Source of the DNA: Stenocarpella maydis
Taxonomy: Eukaryota; Ascomycota; Sordariomycetes; Diaporthales; Diaporthaceae
Assembly: GCA_002270565.1 (NCBI GenBank)
Contig: NQMI01000019.1
Location: forward strand, 124,001-188,000
DNA: 64,000 nt
Reading direction: 5' to 3'
Shown here piece by piece: positions 11,772 to 23,268 of the stretch. Position 1 is the first letter of the stretch, and each line of letters begins with the position of its first letter. Under the pieces are notes generated by a model. That model was not told the DNA's origin. It made no database searches and was given only the letters and a program-made list of their open reading frames with translations. A program made the translations under genes and the position numbers.

Positions 11772-12491
11772 ATGGAGACCACCTTACTCTGCGGGCCCAT
11801 GGCTTACCAAGGGGGCTTTCCAGGTCTGAAAACCGACATGGACCCCAAGGAGCGCTTCTACAGGCACTTTGAGGCCCAGGCCACCGCCCTCCAGGAGGAC
11901 ATTGCAAATCTCGCAAACACCTCCCCCACCAGCGGCGAGCGCAAGGACGCGACAGACCATGTCCTCAGCGGCATCTCCAGGCTGACCAACGAGGTCTCTG
12001 ACGCCTCCGAATATGCGCCCCCTCGCGAACAGATGGTCTATGGCCAGGTATGTCCCCCGCTCCGACACATGATGCCCGAAAATATTTCCCTCAGCCCAAA
12101 AAAAAAAATCACTGCTTACACACCACCACAGGCTCTCAAGGCACTGCGTGAGCAGGTCAACATCCAGAGCAGGGGCCTCGGCCCCAAGACCGGCTTCGAG
12201 TTCACCCAGGAGTCCAAGGACTCGTGGGTCGCGGCCGGGAACGACAACAGCAGCAGCAGCAGCAGCAGGGCACCCGCCGGTGACACCGACGACGCCGGCG
12301 ACGCCACCGCGCAGGCGGAGGGCAAAGACGCCGTCGGCGACCTGCCGAGCTTCGGCGGCGGCCGCAATTTCCCATGCTATCATGGTCTCTGTGCCTTGCG
12401 AAGTTTCACCCGGATTTCGACTTCAATTTTACACACTTGGAGGACGGGATCTGGCATATGCAAGTCCGCCAATCTCTGCACGGCATCATGA
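11772..12491 (+). pseudogene. Tubulin-binding cofactor C, 3'-truncated (CARP domain missing)
   Basis: Exon 1 (11772-12047) and exon 2 (from 12132) are joined by an 84-bp GT-AG intron. The encoded N-terminus (DPKERFYRHFEAQ, GERKDATDHVLSGISRL, then ALKALREQVN) matches the helical N-terminal domain of fungal tubulin-folding cofactor C. A Ser-rich, CAG-repeat-encoded linker follows, reaching the conserved LPSFGGGRN just before the normal CARP beta-helix. From about 12366 similarity stops: the frame runs through unrelated residues to a stop at 12489-12491, giving at most 211 aa. No CARP coding sequence is seen downstream. That domain carries the arginine finger that activates GTP hydrolysis on beta-tubulin, so this copy should be non-functional. 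An intact copy may exist elsewhere, or the break may be an assembly join. Confidence 0.7.
12247..12268 (+). repeat. (CAG)n trinucleotide repeat encoding a poly-Ser run
   Basis: About seven AGC/CAG units encode consecutive serines in the linker of the tubulin cofactor C fragment. Confidence 0.85.
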
Positions 12492-12775
12492 GTGCCCCAG
12501 AAACAATTACCTGTGCTACCTCCATGTATCTCCGTTGATGAATGTCTACAGCACATGTACACTGTCATAGCATTTTGTCTGTAAATACACGTAATGAATC
12601 TGATTTTCTGCTTCAGTGGTTCAAAAAAGCTTGAGCAAGAATGATTGTACATGCTGTCCCCCAAAACATCATCTGGGTTTACATGTACTAAGAATCGAAT
12701 ATATCGCTGGAGGGAACTTTTGGTGCTTGGCACAGCCACTTCTCTACTCCCAGCCAGAGGATGGGATTGGGCCAA

Positions 12776-14139
12776 CTAATTTCCACAGGAGTTGGTATCG
12801 TTGGAAGGGTAAGTTACCATGACAAATGATGTAGCCTCGTCGCAATATTGTGTGCAGCCATTCAGGCCGTAGCTGTCGGTGTCGAGCTTCAGGATCCGGC
12901 TGATTCCAGTACTGCTTGGTTGGGAGGTGCAGTAGGCTACGATATCAGCCTGGCTGGTTGCCGGGGCGCACCCACCCTCAGACCCATCGGTTGCGCTCCC
13001 ACTCCCACTGTCTTGTCGCTTCTTGCCGCCGCCGCCAGCCGCCAGGCTTGAAGGGTACTCGATGTCGAACGCGGGCTTGCCATTATCGGCATAATCTTCA
13101 CATTTTCGAATTAGCAATTGTGCTGGAAGGCGAGCGATAATGCTTACACTTTTGGAAGACGGTGCAAAACTCGTCAGGCGCACCCCTGTTGGAGCCAACG
13201 TTGACGGATCCGACACAGTTCTCGGAGATGGCAAAGTCCATGAATGTGTGCACGTGCTCAGTGATGCTCCACGCATTTTTCTGTCCGATCATGAGTGGAT
13301 GGCCGAGGGCTGTTGTCTTGGAATGCGCGTATTCCGCAAGGGTCGAAAGGAAGTTGATCATCTCGTCTTTCGTGATCTGCTTTCCGATGGACTCATCCGC
13401 CGAAAGTTCCTGTCACAGCGATCAGCAACATGGCAAAGAAGACGCCCTGATAAGCTTACAAATGTATCAATGTTATCGGGATCGAGACCATCGCAACCGA
13501 TTTTGTGAGCAAGGTCGATTCGGGCTTTGTGTAATTCCAGCACCGTTGCATCTGTGACGTCGACGTATTTTTCTTGTGCATAATTTGCCACGGTTTGACT
13601 GGTCCTCATCAGGCCATCGTTGTTCCACTGTGACCAGTCGCAATCCGTCGTCTTTAACGTAAAAAGATGTCAGCAGAAACCAGAATCACAACTGTTGCAT
13701 GCCTGTTACTGACCTGGACTGCGCCCAAGTTGAAGTAGCACAAAACTGTGGCCCCGGCTGCCTAGTGGATATTAGTACACATAATTTGTGCTTGAGCAGA
13801 GACTTTCGATTTGTGTGTTCTTACATGAAGAGCTGGTATGAGTGTGGGATCTTTGCTCGCGTGGAAGAGATCAACGTCGATGACCTTGGCGTCAGCGGGC
13901 TGCAACCCGGCCCGGGGGTCCACCGGATTCTGAATGTTGATCTGCCACTTCACGCCTGGTTTAAAACTATCTGGGACGTTTCCTGCCGATGTTACGTTTT
14001 GGTTTACAGCCGGAATTGATGAACCTCCGTTGGCGGCTGGAGGAGAGTTGGAGACCTGCGGGATCTTGGCAGGGAGGCATTTGGCACTGCAAAGCCCGAG
14101 AAGGGGGAGAAACAACACAGTTGCTGCGAATGAAGGCAT
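12776..14139 (-). CDS. Secreted GH114-like (endo-alpha-1,4-polygalactosaminidase family) protein
   Basis: Five exons (14139-13825, 13761-13714, 13651-13460, 13409-13148, 13095-12776) with four GT-AG introns of 50-63 bp give 378 aa. A signal peptide covers about residues 1-19. The mature part follows the GH114 TIM-barrel order: KWQINIQNP, then DVDLFHASKDPTLIPALH, then VLCYFNLG, then ARIDLAHKIGCDGLDPDN, then IGQKNAW, then DFAISENC and FDIEYP. Family members cleave galactosaminogalactan-type polymers or contribute to fungal cell-wall glycan processing. The usual EPDN motif after GCDG reads DPDN here (Asp178), and the usual LDIR-type motif is also altered, so activity is uncertain. A short Gly/Ser/Lys-rich insert (about 285-305) is followed by a C-terminal cysteine-containing extension. 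The start is the ATG directly before the signal peptide. Confidence 0.82.
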
Positions 14140-15477
14140 CCTGATGCTGGTAGTGTCTAAGGAGTGACTGAAAAGAATAACAAGAAAGGAGCGTGATGGC
14201 GTGAAGCGGCGCCTGGTAGAACTGGAGTGTTCCCGTCCTCTAGGCAAGTGTCTTTAATTATATAGGCTTCCATTTTCGGTCGCCTTCACGTCCAGCTCGA
14301 CTTGTGTAAGCCACAGACCTCTACGCCGAAAACATGCAGGGTGCCGAGCGTGACAAAAAGGCTAGTCCGTTTCAATTAAGGGTCTACCCGTCCGAGCCCC
14401 TTAGACGAGCTTTTTGCCGCCGTCCAATGGGGTAATCTCCCCTAGCTCTACTGACAAAACGAAACAGCCATACTTCTTAGTATCCAATAGTGTCCCGAAC
14501 CGCCGGGACTAATCCTGAGATGATAGGCTTGGCAGGACCGTCGCGTCTCAATAGCAGGTACAAAAGTGCACAAGCTGGAAGTGATTCTTTTCAGGTATTT
14601 TATCGTCAGGTCAGCCGCTTGGAGACGCGGTAAGAGCTGGAGGGGACGCGGACGCCGAACAAAGTGAACCGAACCAAAGCAAGCCAAGAGCCAGAGCATC
14701 CCGATCCACGAGAATCCTTTTCTGCAGCCCCGCGGTGGGTCAGCTGCTGTGCGACCCTGCGGCGGCGGCGGGTGTGGCCCAGGCCTCCTCTAATTTTCCA
14801 TCGCGCAATCCTCTTCCGCAGCCATTTCGCTCGCGCTGACGTTTCTAAAGCCAGAACCTGCCCCCTCATTTGAAAATTTTCTTTCGCACGATGTCATAGT
14901 TCACCTACAAGGCCGATATATTTTTGGTACTATGACGAGCTATTGGTCTTGGGAGGTACTGACTTTATTATAGTTCTTGGTGAGGATGGTTTGCATCACG
15001 CAGGCCTGTCATGGCGTTTTTGGCGGCTGTGGGTGTCAGATTGGTCTCGGGTAACTGTCAGCATCGGAAGATGACATGTCTCATACATCCGTGTTACACA
15101 AACAGGTCTTGATACATGCGCATCGAAGAATTATTTCACAAAGAGCTTATCGTTGACATTTTTTTGGAAAAAAAAACACAGAGAATTGACGCTTGCAAGG
15201 ACGTCACCAGCACTGAAACAAAAATACATCACATACAAGTTCCATCTTGCGAAGCCTCATGGAATCACATTCAGCATCATTATTCTAAATGAATGTGGCT
15301 ACCTTCAGTGTAATAGCTCCAACCACAAACCCCCGAGGACCATGTATGCAAATATCAAAAGTGAGTGACAGGAAGGCAACTGCAATCTCTCCCAGACCAA
15401 TGACCATACCTTGCAAATTAGTCCCAACTCCAGCATGGACGTCACCAGCGAGGTCAAAGAAATCAGTCCGGGATCCT
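14140..15477. other. Gene-free region upstream of the GH114-like gene
   Basis: This holds the promoter of the GH114-like gene and the 3' region of the next leftward gene. No supported coding sequence; the short open frames lack domains. The stretch 15285-15477 can be read open on the minus strand, but only in a frame different from the spliced gene upstream. Confidence 0.5.
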
Positions 15478-16009
15478 CTAATAAAGCCCAACAATGATAT
15501 CACCACGGACACGGGCAGTGAGGTGGACCTCTGCTTCCTGAATGGTTCATCAGTGTCTTGAGTCAACCTCTTGTGGGATCGGCGAACCTACCAAATCCAA
15601 TTTGATTCCAACCTGGAGGGCGGCATCCTTCAAGTCACCCTTTGAATCCACTGCCCCACGAAGCAAGTTGCCTAATGTTGCGTCAGTAAGATTTGGTATT
15701 TCAAGGTGTGAACTGGACAGAAGTCACAGCTCTTTTGCATCAGATTGGGTGGTATTCTTACCCACTGCCCCGTTCGGGTTGCCGCTGAGGCCGGGCATGG
15801 GAAGATGGTTGTGATGAGTGATCTTGTTGTCGCGGTCATCGAAACGAGGGACGTTGTTCAGAGCGCCTGATGAAGAGCTCGATGAAGGAGCAGTGGGCGG
15901 GGCGGGTGTGGTCTTTGTTCTGTAAATTCAACCGGGTTAGAGCACTTGAAGGGAGACAGTGTCTCGAATCGCGAAAGGACTCATGTGGCGCTACTCACGG
16001 GGAAGACAT
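15478..16009 (-). CDS. Small conserved fungal protein of unknown function (102 aa)
   Basis: Four exons (16009-15999, 15919-15762, 15671-15592, 15537-15478) with clean GT-AG introns of 79, 90 and 54 bp encode 102 aa. The N-terminus is Thr/Pro/Ser-rich without a signal peptide. The C-terminal half (GNLLRGAVDSKGDLKDAAL, then KLDLEAEVHLTARVRGD) resembles a small family I recall from filamentous ascomycetes that ends in a similar EVHLTARVxGD block. No enzymatic motif, cysteine pattern or membrane segment is present, so no function is proposed. The first exon is only 11 nt, so the start is less secure than the rest. Confidence 0.7.
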
Positions 16010-16550
16010 TGCTGCTTGAAACGGTTGGATGTTGTGGGAAAAAGTAGTTTCGATCGGAGGGTCCGAAGGGAATCGTGGCGACCGTGGAATGGATATCTTG
16101 GGATTAAAATGCAAAGCTCAACTGAACACGGCTGTCTGAGCTGTGAGGCCTGGTCGACACCAGAACTCGGATTTCTGAGCGAGGCATATCATTTTTATAG
16201 TCGTCTTCCAGCACATTTGGTCGAGAATCGCACCTCGCTCCGAGAAGTCGTCAGCGGTCTGGATGCCCGCCACCTGCATCCCTTGACGGGTCGCACCCGT
16301 GGACCTCGCCGGGTAGCCGCGAGAATCCTACACTCCGACCGGCGGGAAGGGCCGCCCGAGGTGGGATTACCCGTTCGAGTCAGTTACATCCAGCACATCG
16401 AATGTTTTTCATGCGAGGGGTGACTGGAAGCATTGCCGGCATCAAGCTGCGCAACAAAAGCAATGACGATGCTGCAGCCAAGTGCCAAGCCTGCTGCACA
16501 GCACCATCCTGCCCGCATTAGCCTTTATTAATAGAAACCTGCCCCATCCA
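16010..16550. other. Upstream region of the 102-aa protein gene, no gene seen
   Basis: GC-balanced sequence that gives way to an AT-rich block at about 16550. Nothing recognisable as coding. Confidence 0.5.
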
Positions 16551-17075
16551 CCTGATTCATCACTACCTAGTGCATTAGTATACTATACTTATTAATAGAA
16601 TATAACTTATAAATTAGCTTAAATATATTTGTAATTTATTTTATAGTACATATTAAATACATATATTTAAAATGTTTTAATTTATGTTTTAAAATATTAT
16701 AATGTTTAAGCTCTATTATATAAAGATTAAAAATTAATATTCATTAACAAAAGTTATATAATAATTCTAACTTAATAAAGAATTGTTATTATAGAAATTA
16801 TATTATTTATTAAAATTCTGAATATAATCAGGGTAAGTTAGTTATAATATAATAACTATATAATATTATAATATTATAATAGAATACTAACTTTAGGTAA
16901 TAAAATATAAAATAGAAGAGCTTATTAATAAAACTTTATAATTAAGATTAACTAAGAGAAATGTAAATATAATTAATATTTTAAAGATTATAAAGTATAT
17001 ATTAAGTCTATATTTAATAGTAATGATATAAATTTAATTGGAATATTCTTATTAGCATTATGAGTTAGTTAGTAA
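16551..17075. other. AT-rich block, probably a decayed repeat
   Basis: About 525 bp of strongly AT-rich sequence has sharp edges against GC-balanced DNA on both sides, no open frame and many TA dinucleotides. This is the usual appearance of a RIP-degraded repeat, but no terminal repeats or coding relics are visible to name the element. Confidence 0.55.
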
Positions 17076-17421
17076 TTATTTAGGGCAAACAGGCAGTATC
17101 CATTTGCACTTATGCACGCTGCCGGGAGTCCGGGACGTAATTTGGCGCTTGTGATGCACATCTTGCGGGGATCTACCTCTTGATTCACATTCCACGTTTA
17201 ACCAACCGATTGGCCTAGGTAGGGCGCACAAAGGGCGCCTCGGTTTGGAGATATCGAACGATGGCTTGCTTCGTGCTACCCGAGTGGCTCGAGTCAATCT
17301 GCACTCCGGCAATCTAGACGGAAGCATTTCAAATAAGACGCCCTCGAGCTGCGACGTCTCCCCAACCCACCCACAAGGAAACACCCGCTAGTGTGGGGTG
17401 CTTCCGCTTGCTAAAAACAGT
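17076..17421. other. Promoter region of the 231-aa conserved protein gene
   Basis: 346 bp of GC-balanced sequence between the AT-rich block and the next start codon. No gene was seen. Confidence 0.5.
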
Positions 17422-18284
17422 ATGTCACAGCAGGTATCTTTTGTTGTCGCCTTTGCCTCGGTCTTCGGGGCAGCGGAAGCCATCAGGCAAACCCAGGCGA
17501 GGGCGCGGAGGCAAGAGCATCGCAGCAGGAAGAACAATCTCGTTGTCCATTGTACAAAGTCTTCACGGTACAGCCCCATGCTCGAAGGAAAACATGTGAT
17601 TCTCTCGGGGGACAAGGTTTGTGCTTCCTCTCCCGGCTTGCGTGGTCGCCTGAGACGCGCAATCTGGGCCGGCAGTTAACCCAGATAATATTCTCAGCTT
17701 TATATCGACACAGGAACAGAATACGACATCCCGTTCGGTCATCGCTTTGCGGGATACTTCCTCCCGTTCCCTGAAACTCAGCATGAAGGACTAGTCTCCA
17801 CAATAATGGACGATCCTCCCGTCATGTAAGCGAATCTGATTACAAAGCCTGCTCCCCACATCGGCCACCAGCCATCAAGTTACCACTCGTCAACATCGCT
17901 CACACGGTCAGGAACTGGATCTACGTAGATCGCCAGACCCACGAGGTCAAATTTGGTACCCGAGAGTGGGCCCAGCCAAATTTCAAAGCTCCATTCGACT
18001 GCACAAGGCAGGACCGGAGACTGACATTTGGGGGGTGGGAGGGCTTCTGCGCCGTCGAAGAGGGGAATTTCTGGGCCCTGTACTTTGACGTCGAAAATGA
18101 CAGGCTGCAGTCAAAAATTTCCGAGGGCACTCCTGTATTGGAAGTTGAGCTACAGCGGGTCGAGATGAGAGTATCAAAACCTTTGGCACCGGAGCCTGAG
18201 GCGGCGAACGGGGACTGTAAGAAGGAAGAGGAGGAGGACATACCTCTCAAGGCATTGAAAATGGAATCTCCGGAAGTTGACTGA
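17422..18284 (+). CDS. Conserved filamentous-fungal protein of unknown function (231 aa)
   Basis: Three exons (17422-17616, 17698-17825, 17912-18284) with introns of 81 and 86 bp encode 231 aa. The order of conserved-looking blocks is: an N-terminal AAEAIRQTQARARRQEHR basic helix, LYIDTGTEYDIPFGHRFAGYFLPFP, EGLVSTIMDDPPVMNWIYVD, VKFGTREWAQP, DRRLTFGGWEGFCAV, and ALYFDVENDRL, followed by an acidic C-terminal tail. I recall very similar proteins in many Sordariomycetes and Eurotiomycetes, always annotated as hypothetical, so the gene is real but its function is unknown. There is no signal peptide, although the first 20 residues are mildly hydrophobic. The splice sites restore exactly the conserved junctions. 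Confidence 0.83.
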
Positions 18285-20384
18285 ATGTGATTGGACGATT
18301 AACACATTCTGGACCCCACCACTTCAACGTCCGTCGCGCTTTCGAATCTACAGAGCTCATTGTGTGAAGGCCAAACCATACTGAGGACGTGAATTCATTC
18401 AATTACTCATGTGGGTCCACAAAAAGCGGGCACACGATGCATACTGAACAAGGTGCCTTCGCGGGAAGGCTGCCAGCCGCCGATCCTGCAGCAATGGCAA
18501 GCCACAGTGTAACCTTTCGGAACGCATGTAAATGTGGGGTGAGGTCCCTTTCCACCTTTCGGAATGTCCTGGGAGTCTACATATTAGCTCGTCATGCTTG
18601 GATATCAGCTCACGCGGCTACGGCACCTGACCAAGAACCCCGGTTTGAGTAGTAGAGAAATCCAGATCTGGGCTGAACGAGTAAGTAAAGTCGGAGGCTG
18701 GGTGGTGGCAAAAGGCTCCTCGTGACACGCCTTCAGGAAATAACAGGCGACCTCGGGAAATAAACTGAACGTCGGGCACAAATGCATTTTACATTATGTC
18801 TCACATATTTGCGGGTCCGCTTTCCTCGTGCATCTTGAAACATTAGCGGTTCCGCTCCTCGCATGCAGTCCAGGGGCCTTTGGCTGATCAACTCGCTAGT
18901 GACCGCTACGTCTCTCAACGAAAGAATGCTACCAGACCTCATGCCTTGACTGTTACTCAATGGAAGTCATCATACACACGCTCGCACCCCCAACCCCCCA
19001 ACCGCCAACCGCCAACAGTACTTGAAATGCTTTGACATCATATCCTGCTCACCCTGAATCTCGGGATCTTGCTCGTTGATGTGCATCAGAATAATGCCAC
19101 CGACAACCCCTCAACTTCAGTGCGCTGAGGACGGCGCGGTCGGTTCCGCACGCGACGCGGCTCATCATCGTATGTAGTTATGCATCCGTAATACGTCTCC
19201 AGTTCCACGGCATTCTCGTTTCACAGCAGCGGCGCCACGAAGAGATGCTCGAGTGTCCAGATCAGCGTTGCAACGGCTTTTCACCGCTTGCTCTATGAGC
19301 TGATCCACGCCATCATCTATCCCACGCTGGGCCGTTGGTTCAACGGCCGGTCAGACATCTAGGTATGTCAGACTCGCACGGCAGCAACGCCAAGTGTCTC
19401 CACCAGAGTAGATTTGTGAAATGTATTCACAGGCCACGACGACGACATGCCCAAGTATGCCAGATGGGAGGAAACATTGCTCCTTTCTTGTTCGCCTTAT
19501 CCCGTTCGGAAGAACGCTCTGTGGGTGTAAAGACAAGTTTCTGTCAAACAGCCCGGAGAGTCACATCAATTATTCTCATTTCCGAAGGATTGTCTCACTA
19601 CCCCGAAGGTGAGCACTCGCAAGGATCCTGCTTTCAGCCTCGAGGCGATGTCGCTGAGCGAGCAGTAAAGCATTGGGTCTCAACTACACACCCAAGTAAT
19701 GTGTCACAACGGTTGAACCTGTCTCTTGAGCAACTCGAGGCAACTCGAGTAAATGGACTGGAGCAGACCGGACCGCCGGGATCGCATTGGATCCTGGAAA
19801 ACTGTGGCCGGGGACATCAGATGCGTCTTAATTGAACGCAGCCAAATTTGTTGGGTCCTGGCTTGATTCTCTTAAACATTGCGGTGTGTAAGTTGTGCAG
19901 TGCTTGTGTTGTGAGGATACCTACCTAGGTATCTGTCAGGGAGTTGCCCGCCGTTACCACTATACTAACAGACCAAGAGCTCAAGCAATGACGTGTCTCC
20001 CCCGTCGCCCGGCGGGACCGCCTATAACTCAGAACTTCTGACAATATCTCTGATGAGATATCAGAAACTAATTTAGGCATGAAATGTGCAACTAACTTAG
20101 GCTGTGACGCTGTAATGCTACTCGCCCCGGCGAGATGCTAGCTATTTAGAACTTCCATCGAAGCGGAAGACAGACTATTGTGGATCAGCTTTGGTTGATG
20201 AGCCATTCGACCCCACGCAGAGTGATATTAACTAATTCTTCCCAGTTTTTCCCACACATCAATGCCTGGTCTGCAACGGGTGCCAAGTTCAGGTGACCCT
20301 CGCAACTAGACACAGGCGAGAGGCTGGCCAAGTCCCTTGCCTCGGATTGCGTAGCAGTGTGGACTGGTAACCAGATTGACTCCC
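18285..20384. other. Gene-free 2.1-kb intergenic region
   Basis: The region between the 231-aa protein gene and the haloacid dehalogenase-like gene (their 3' ends face each other) has no gene I can support. A short open stretch at about 19258-19363 ends in a plausible C-terminus (YPTLGRWFNGRSDI), but no upstream exon could be assembled. It contains the 10-bp palindrome TACCTAGGTA at 19922-19931. Confidence 0.5.
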
Positions 20385-21179
20385 TCATTTGCTCGAGGTC
20401 TCGACGATTTTCTCCGCCATCTCTACCAAACTGTCTGCGACCACATCGACTTCACCAAACAACTCGGGCAAGGGTTCGACTTCCCATACTGAGCACCACG
20501 CAGCCTTGAATCTGAAGGGAAAATTTGTCAGCTTCCCGGGGGACTTTACGGGGGATGCACAAGAACCAGGATCTACTCACCCACTCGCCTTTGCTGATGA
20601 TGCGTCCCACATGTGAGCGGCGGCAAACCATGTCTCATCAGCGCCCTTGAACTGATTCAAGACGAACTGGTAAGCCTGGGGCACAGGCTTCCTGACTTCC
20701 AGCCCATCACACGAGAAAAAGTTCTCATCGGGGCAGTGCAAGCCTGCGCCGGCCAGATACCCCTTGACCCTCGCCTTGTCGCCCGTCGTGAGGGCCCAGA
20801 CTGTGAACCCCGCATCCCTCAGCTTCTGCCACGCCTCCTGTATACCGGGCCTCGCCTTGAGCGCCTTGTAGCCGTCGGCGCACACGTCGGCGTCCTCCTC
20901 ACTGAAGAGCTCCCTCGGCTTGGGGATGCCCACCTGGCCGAGCACACGGAAGAAGAGCGTCCTGAAGATGGGGAAGTAGGGCTTGTAGCGGCCCGAAAGG
21001 TCCAGGAAGGTAAACTCGCGCTCCGCGCACTCCATCCATGAGAAGCCAAAGACCTTAGGGCTGATGCCGTGTGCGCGGAGCCGGTCGCCGATGCGGGCAT
21101 CGATGATATCGTAGAAGGCCTCGTACCCGACGCATGTCCCGACAATGTCAAAGACGACATGCTTGCCGCCGCTAGCCAT
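20385..21179 (-). CDS. Type II haloacid dehalogenase-like hydrolase
   Basis: Two exons (21179-20581 and 20511-20385), joined by a 69-bp GT-AG intron, encode 241 aa. HAD motif I is VVFDIVGT, with Asp11 as the predicted nucleophile. The cap domain follows, then motif II in VWALTTGDK, motif III in EVRKPVPQAY, and the type II signature AAHMWDASSAKASGFKAAW that spans the intron. This matches (S)-2-haloacid dehalogenase-like proteins, which in fungi usually have unknown physiological substrates. Residues after the nucleophile (IVGT) differ slightly from the common LYGT/FGT forms, so the true substrate could be another small acid or phosphate ester. No targeting signal is seen, so it is probably cytosolic. 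Confidence 0.86.
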
Positions 21180-21758
21180 GTTGATTTGGGGTGAACCGCT
21201 CTAGGGATCAAAGATTGAGAGAATCAAAGCTGCGACTGGGGGTCTTTGACTTCGATCTGGCTTCGCTGTGATTGTTGCGCTGATGTTGTGCTGATATTGT
21301 GGTGACCAGGAAGTGAGTGTGGGGGGTTTAGTGTAACTTTTAAGCTTCTGACCCGGCTGAGCGCCGGATATCGTCCTGACCCACCGGCTCAGTTTCGGGT
21401 CCGTCTCCACTACACGGGCCGGGCCCGGCAACTCTGCATGTTGCGAGATAAGAGGTCCAATGACATGTATTGATACGCGATATGACCCTCTTGCAAATTG
21501 TATTACCTTGCAATTACCCAGGTAACCAATGGCACAAGGCCTCAAAGCATGCTCTTATTTCAGAGCACATTGGATGGCATTGAACTATTCTCTAGACTAC
21601 CTCGTCCTCGCTAACATGGAATACTTGGAATGAGCAGTCTTCATCAGCATCAAATCCACATGAGAGCAACATGACTGAGATCCCTAGCCTGATTCGTAAT
21701 TCATACCCAGTCATCCGTCGCAATGCCCCGTGGATATGCCTTTATTGAGGAGAATAGC
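21180..21758. other. Promoter region of the HAD gene, left flank of the retrotransposon
   Basis: GC-balanced sequence with no supported gene; it ends at the retrotransposon LTR. Confidence 0.5.
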
Positions 21759-21969
21759 TGTTGGCTGGGTCACGTATTGCAATACGATTGGGGGTTATGG
21801 TTAAAATTCTCTATCTAGGAGTAGTGGGTGTAGTGGGCGTAGCCCGCCAGCTATCTCGGGCTTATATAGAGGGTAGTGGTTGCTGAGTAAGCAACTACGT
21901 CCTCTGGCTACAGTATGGTGGCTGTAGCGCTAGCCCACCAGTGTGCTGTTGCACACTGCTATTGCCACA
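21759..21969 (-). repeat. Left LTR (3' LTR of the minus-strand element)
   Basis: A 211-bp copy starting TGTTGGCTGG and ending GCCACA on the plus strand. It differs from the right LTR by three transitions and one missing CT dinucleotide. Confidence 0.95.
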
Positions 21970-21975
21970 CTGGCA

Positions 21976-21988
21976 CTCTTTTTCTTTT
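21976..21988 (-). other. Polypurine tract of the copia element
   Basis: On the minus strand this reads AAAAGAAAAAGAG, a few bases before the 3' LTR. That is where the plus-strand primer lies in LTR retrotransposons, and it supports minus orientation. The 6-base gap to the LTR is a little larger than usual. Confidence 0.45.
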
Positions 21989-23268
21989 GCCAGCAACTAT
22001 CTCCTCCAAAAACATAAAAAAAGTCCCAGGCGTGAGGTTAAACCCACGCTCTCACCATTTCAAGGAAAAACAAAAGAAATTACCGCATTCATCACCAAAT
22101 CCCTATACCACTACTGCTTTTGGCTATACCAGTCCCTTTATTAAGTTTATTATGTATACTGTTATGCTAAGTGCCCATGAAATACAGGCACCCGGAAAGA
22201 CCTGGCATATTATAGCGATCCCTGCTCCCTCTAGAAGCTAAAAGCATACAATTATATAGTCCGGCATAATATAGTACTATTCCCATATAAAATATCCGCT
22301 CCTAATAATTTATACCGCTTATTTATTATCTCTAATACTTAAGGGTTGTAAAAGAAATGTATGATAAGGACTTATAATTCCTTCGCCTGCAGGCCATAGG
22401 TTGAATAAGGATTTACCCGGAACTAGAACAATAATTCTCCGGATACCCTGGAACTGGAATAACAACTATCCGGCCTTCTAGACCTAGATCTCTGGACCCC
22501 CTCTCCCCCTAACTGAGTATTAACAATTAGTTAAATTAGGTATAGTGCAGATTAACTGTCTTCCAGCAGCAGACATTAGTAATAGGGTTTAATGATAACT
22601 TAATCAGTAAAAGCCCTCTCCATTAGAGGCTAATATCAAGAGTTAGTGGGTAGAGGAAGTAGTAGTTAGGTTAGGTAGGGATTATAGTAAATAGCAATAA
22701 ATGGTATATCGGAGCTAACTTCTTAGTAAATATATAGCAGAGCGTGTACTATCCGATGCTGCTCTGGGTAAGTATGTAAAACACATGTTGAGCAGGAGTT
22801 GAGACTGCGAAATCTCGACCGGGGATGCTTAATATAATATAGCTGGTAACTTAAGTGCCTGTGGGATAGTAGTAACCCTTATTACCTAAACCCTCAGTGT
22901 ATAGGCACCACTATAAAAATCTTGGCTATAAGGTCTTGCCCTTAGGATGGATTTGAACTATAGATTGGCCAACTATATAGCTTCTTAGGGTAAGACGTAG
23001 GTAACTAATTAATGGGGATATGAAGTTTTGCTGGTTGCTAGTACTGTGTGATCCCTTTTTGTGTCTTAGGGTACTTATTGACTGCCATCTGGGGCTTAGG
23101 GTGGTGATGATTGGTGGTCCTCCTCCCATGGGGTAGGGTGGCGTTGGTGTGCGTGGCTTTGCCGACCAAGTTGCATTGGTCAGTTAACTGCTGTAGGTTG
23201 TGGTCTTTGCTGGGCAAGTCAGTGTATAGCTGTTCTTGCAGTAATTGTTGTGATCCCTTGTATGGTGT

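Noticed and set aside
15285..15477. Minus-strand open frame downstream of the 102-aa gene
   Set aside because: It is read only in a frame different from the spliced gene and adds no conserved block. Treated as 3' UTR.
19258..19363. Possible terminal exon ending YPTLGRWFNGRSDI
   Set aside because: No upstream exon with a start codon and compatible splice sites could be assembled, and the family is not recognised.
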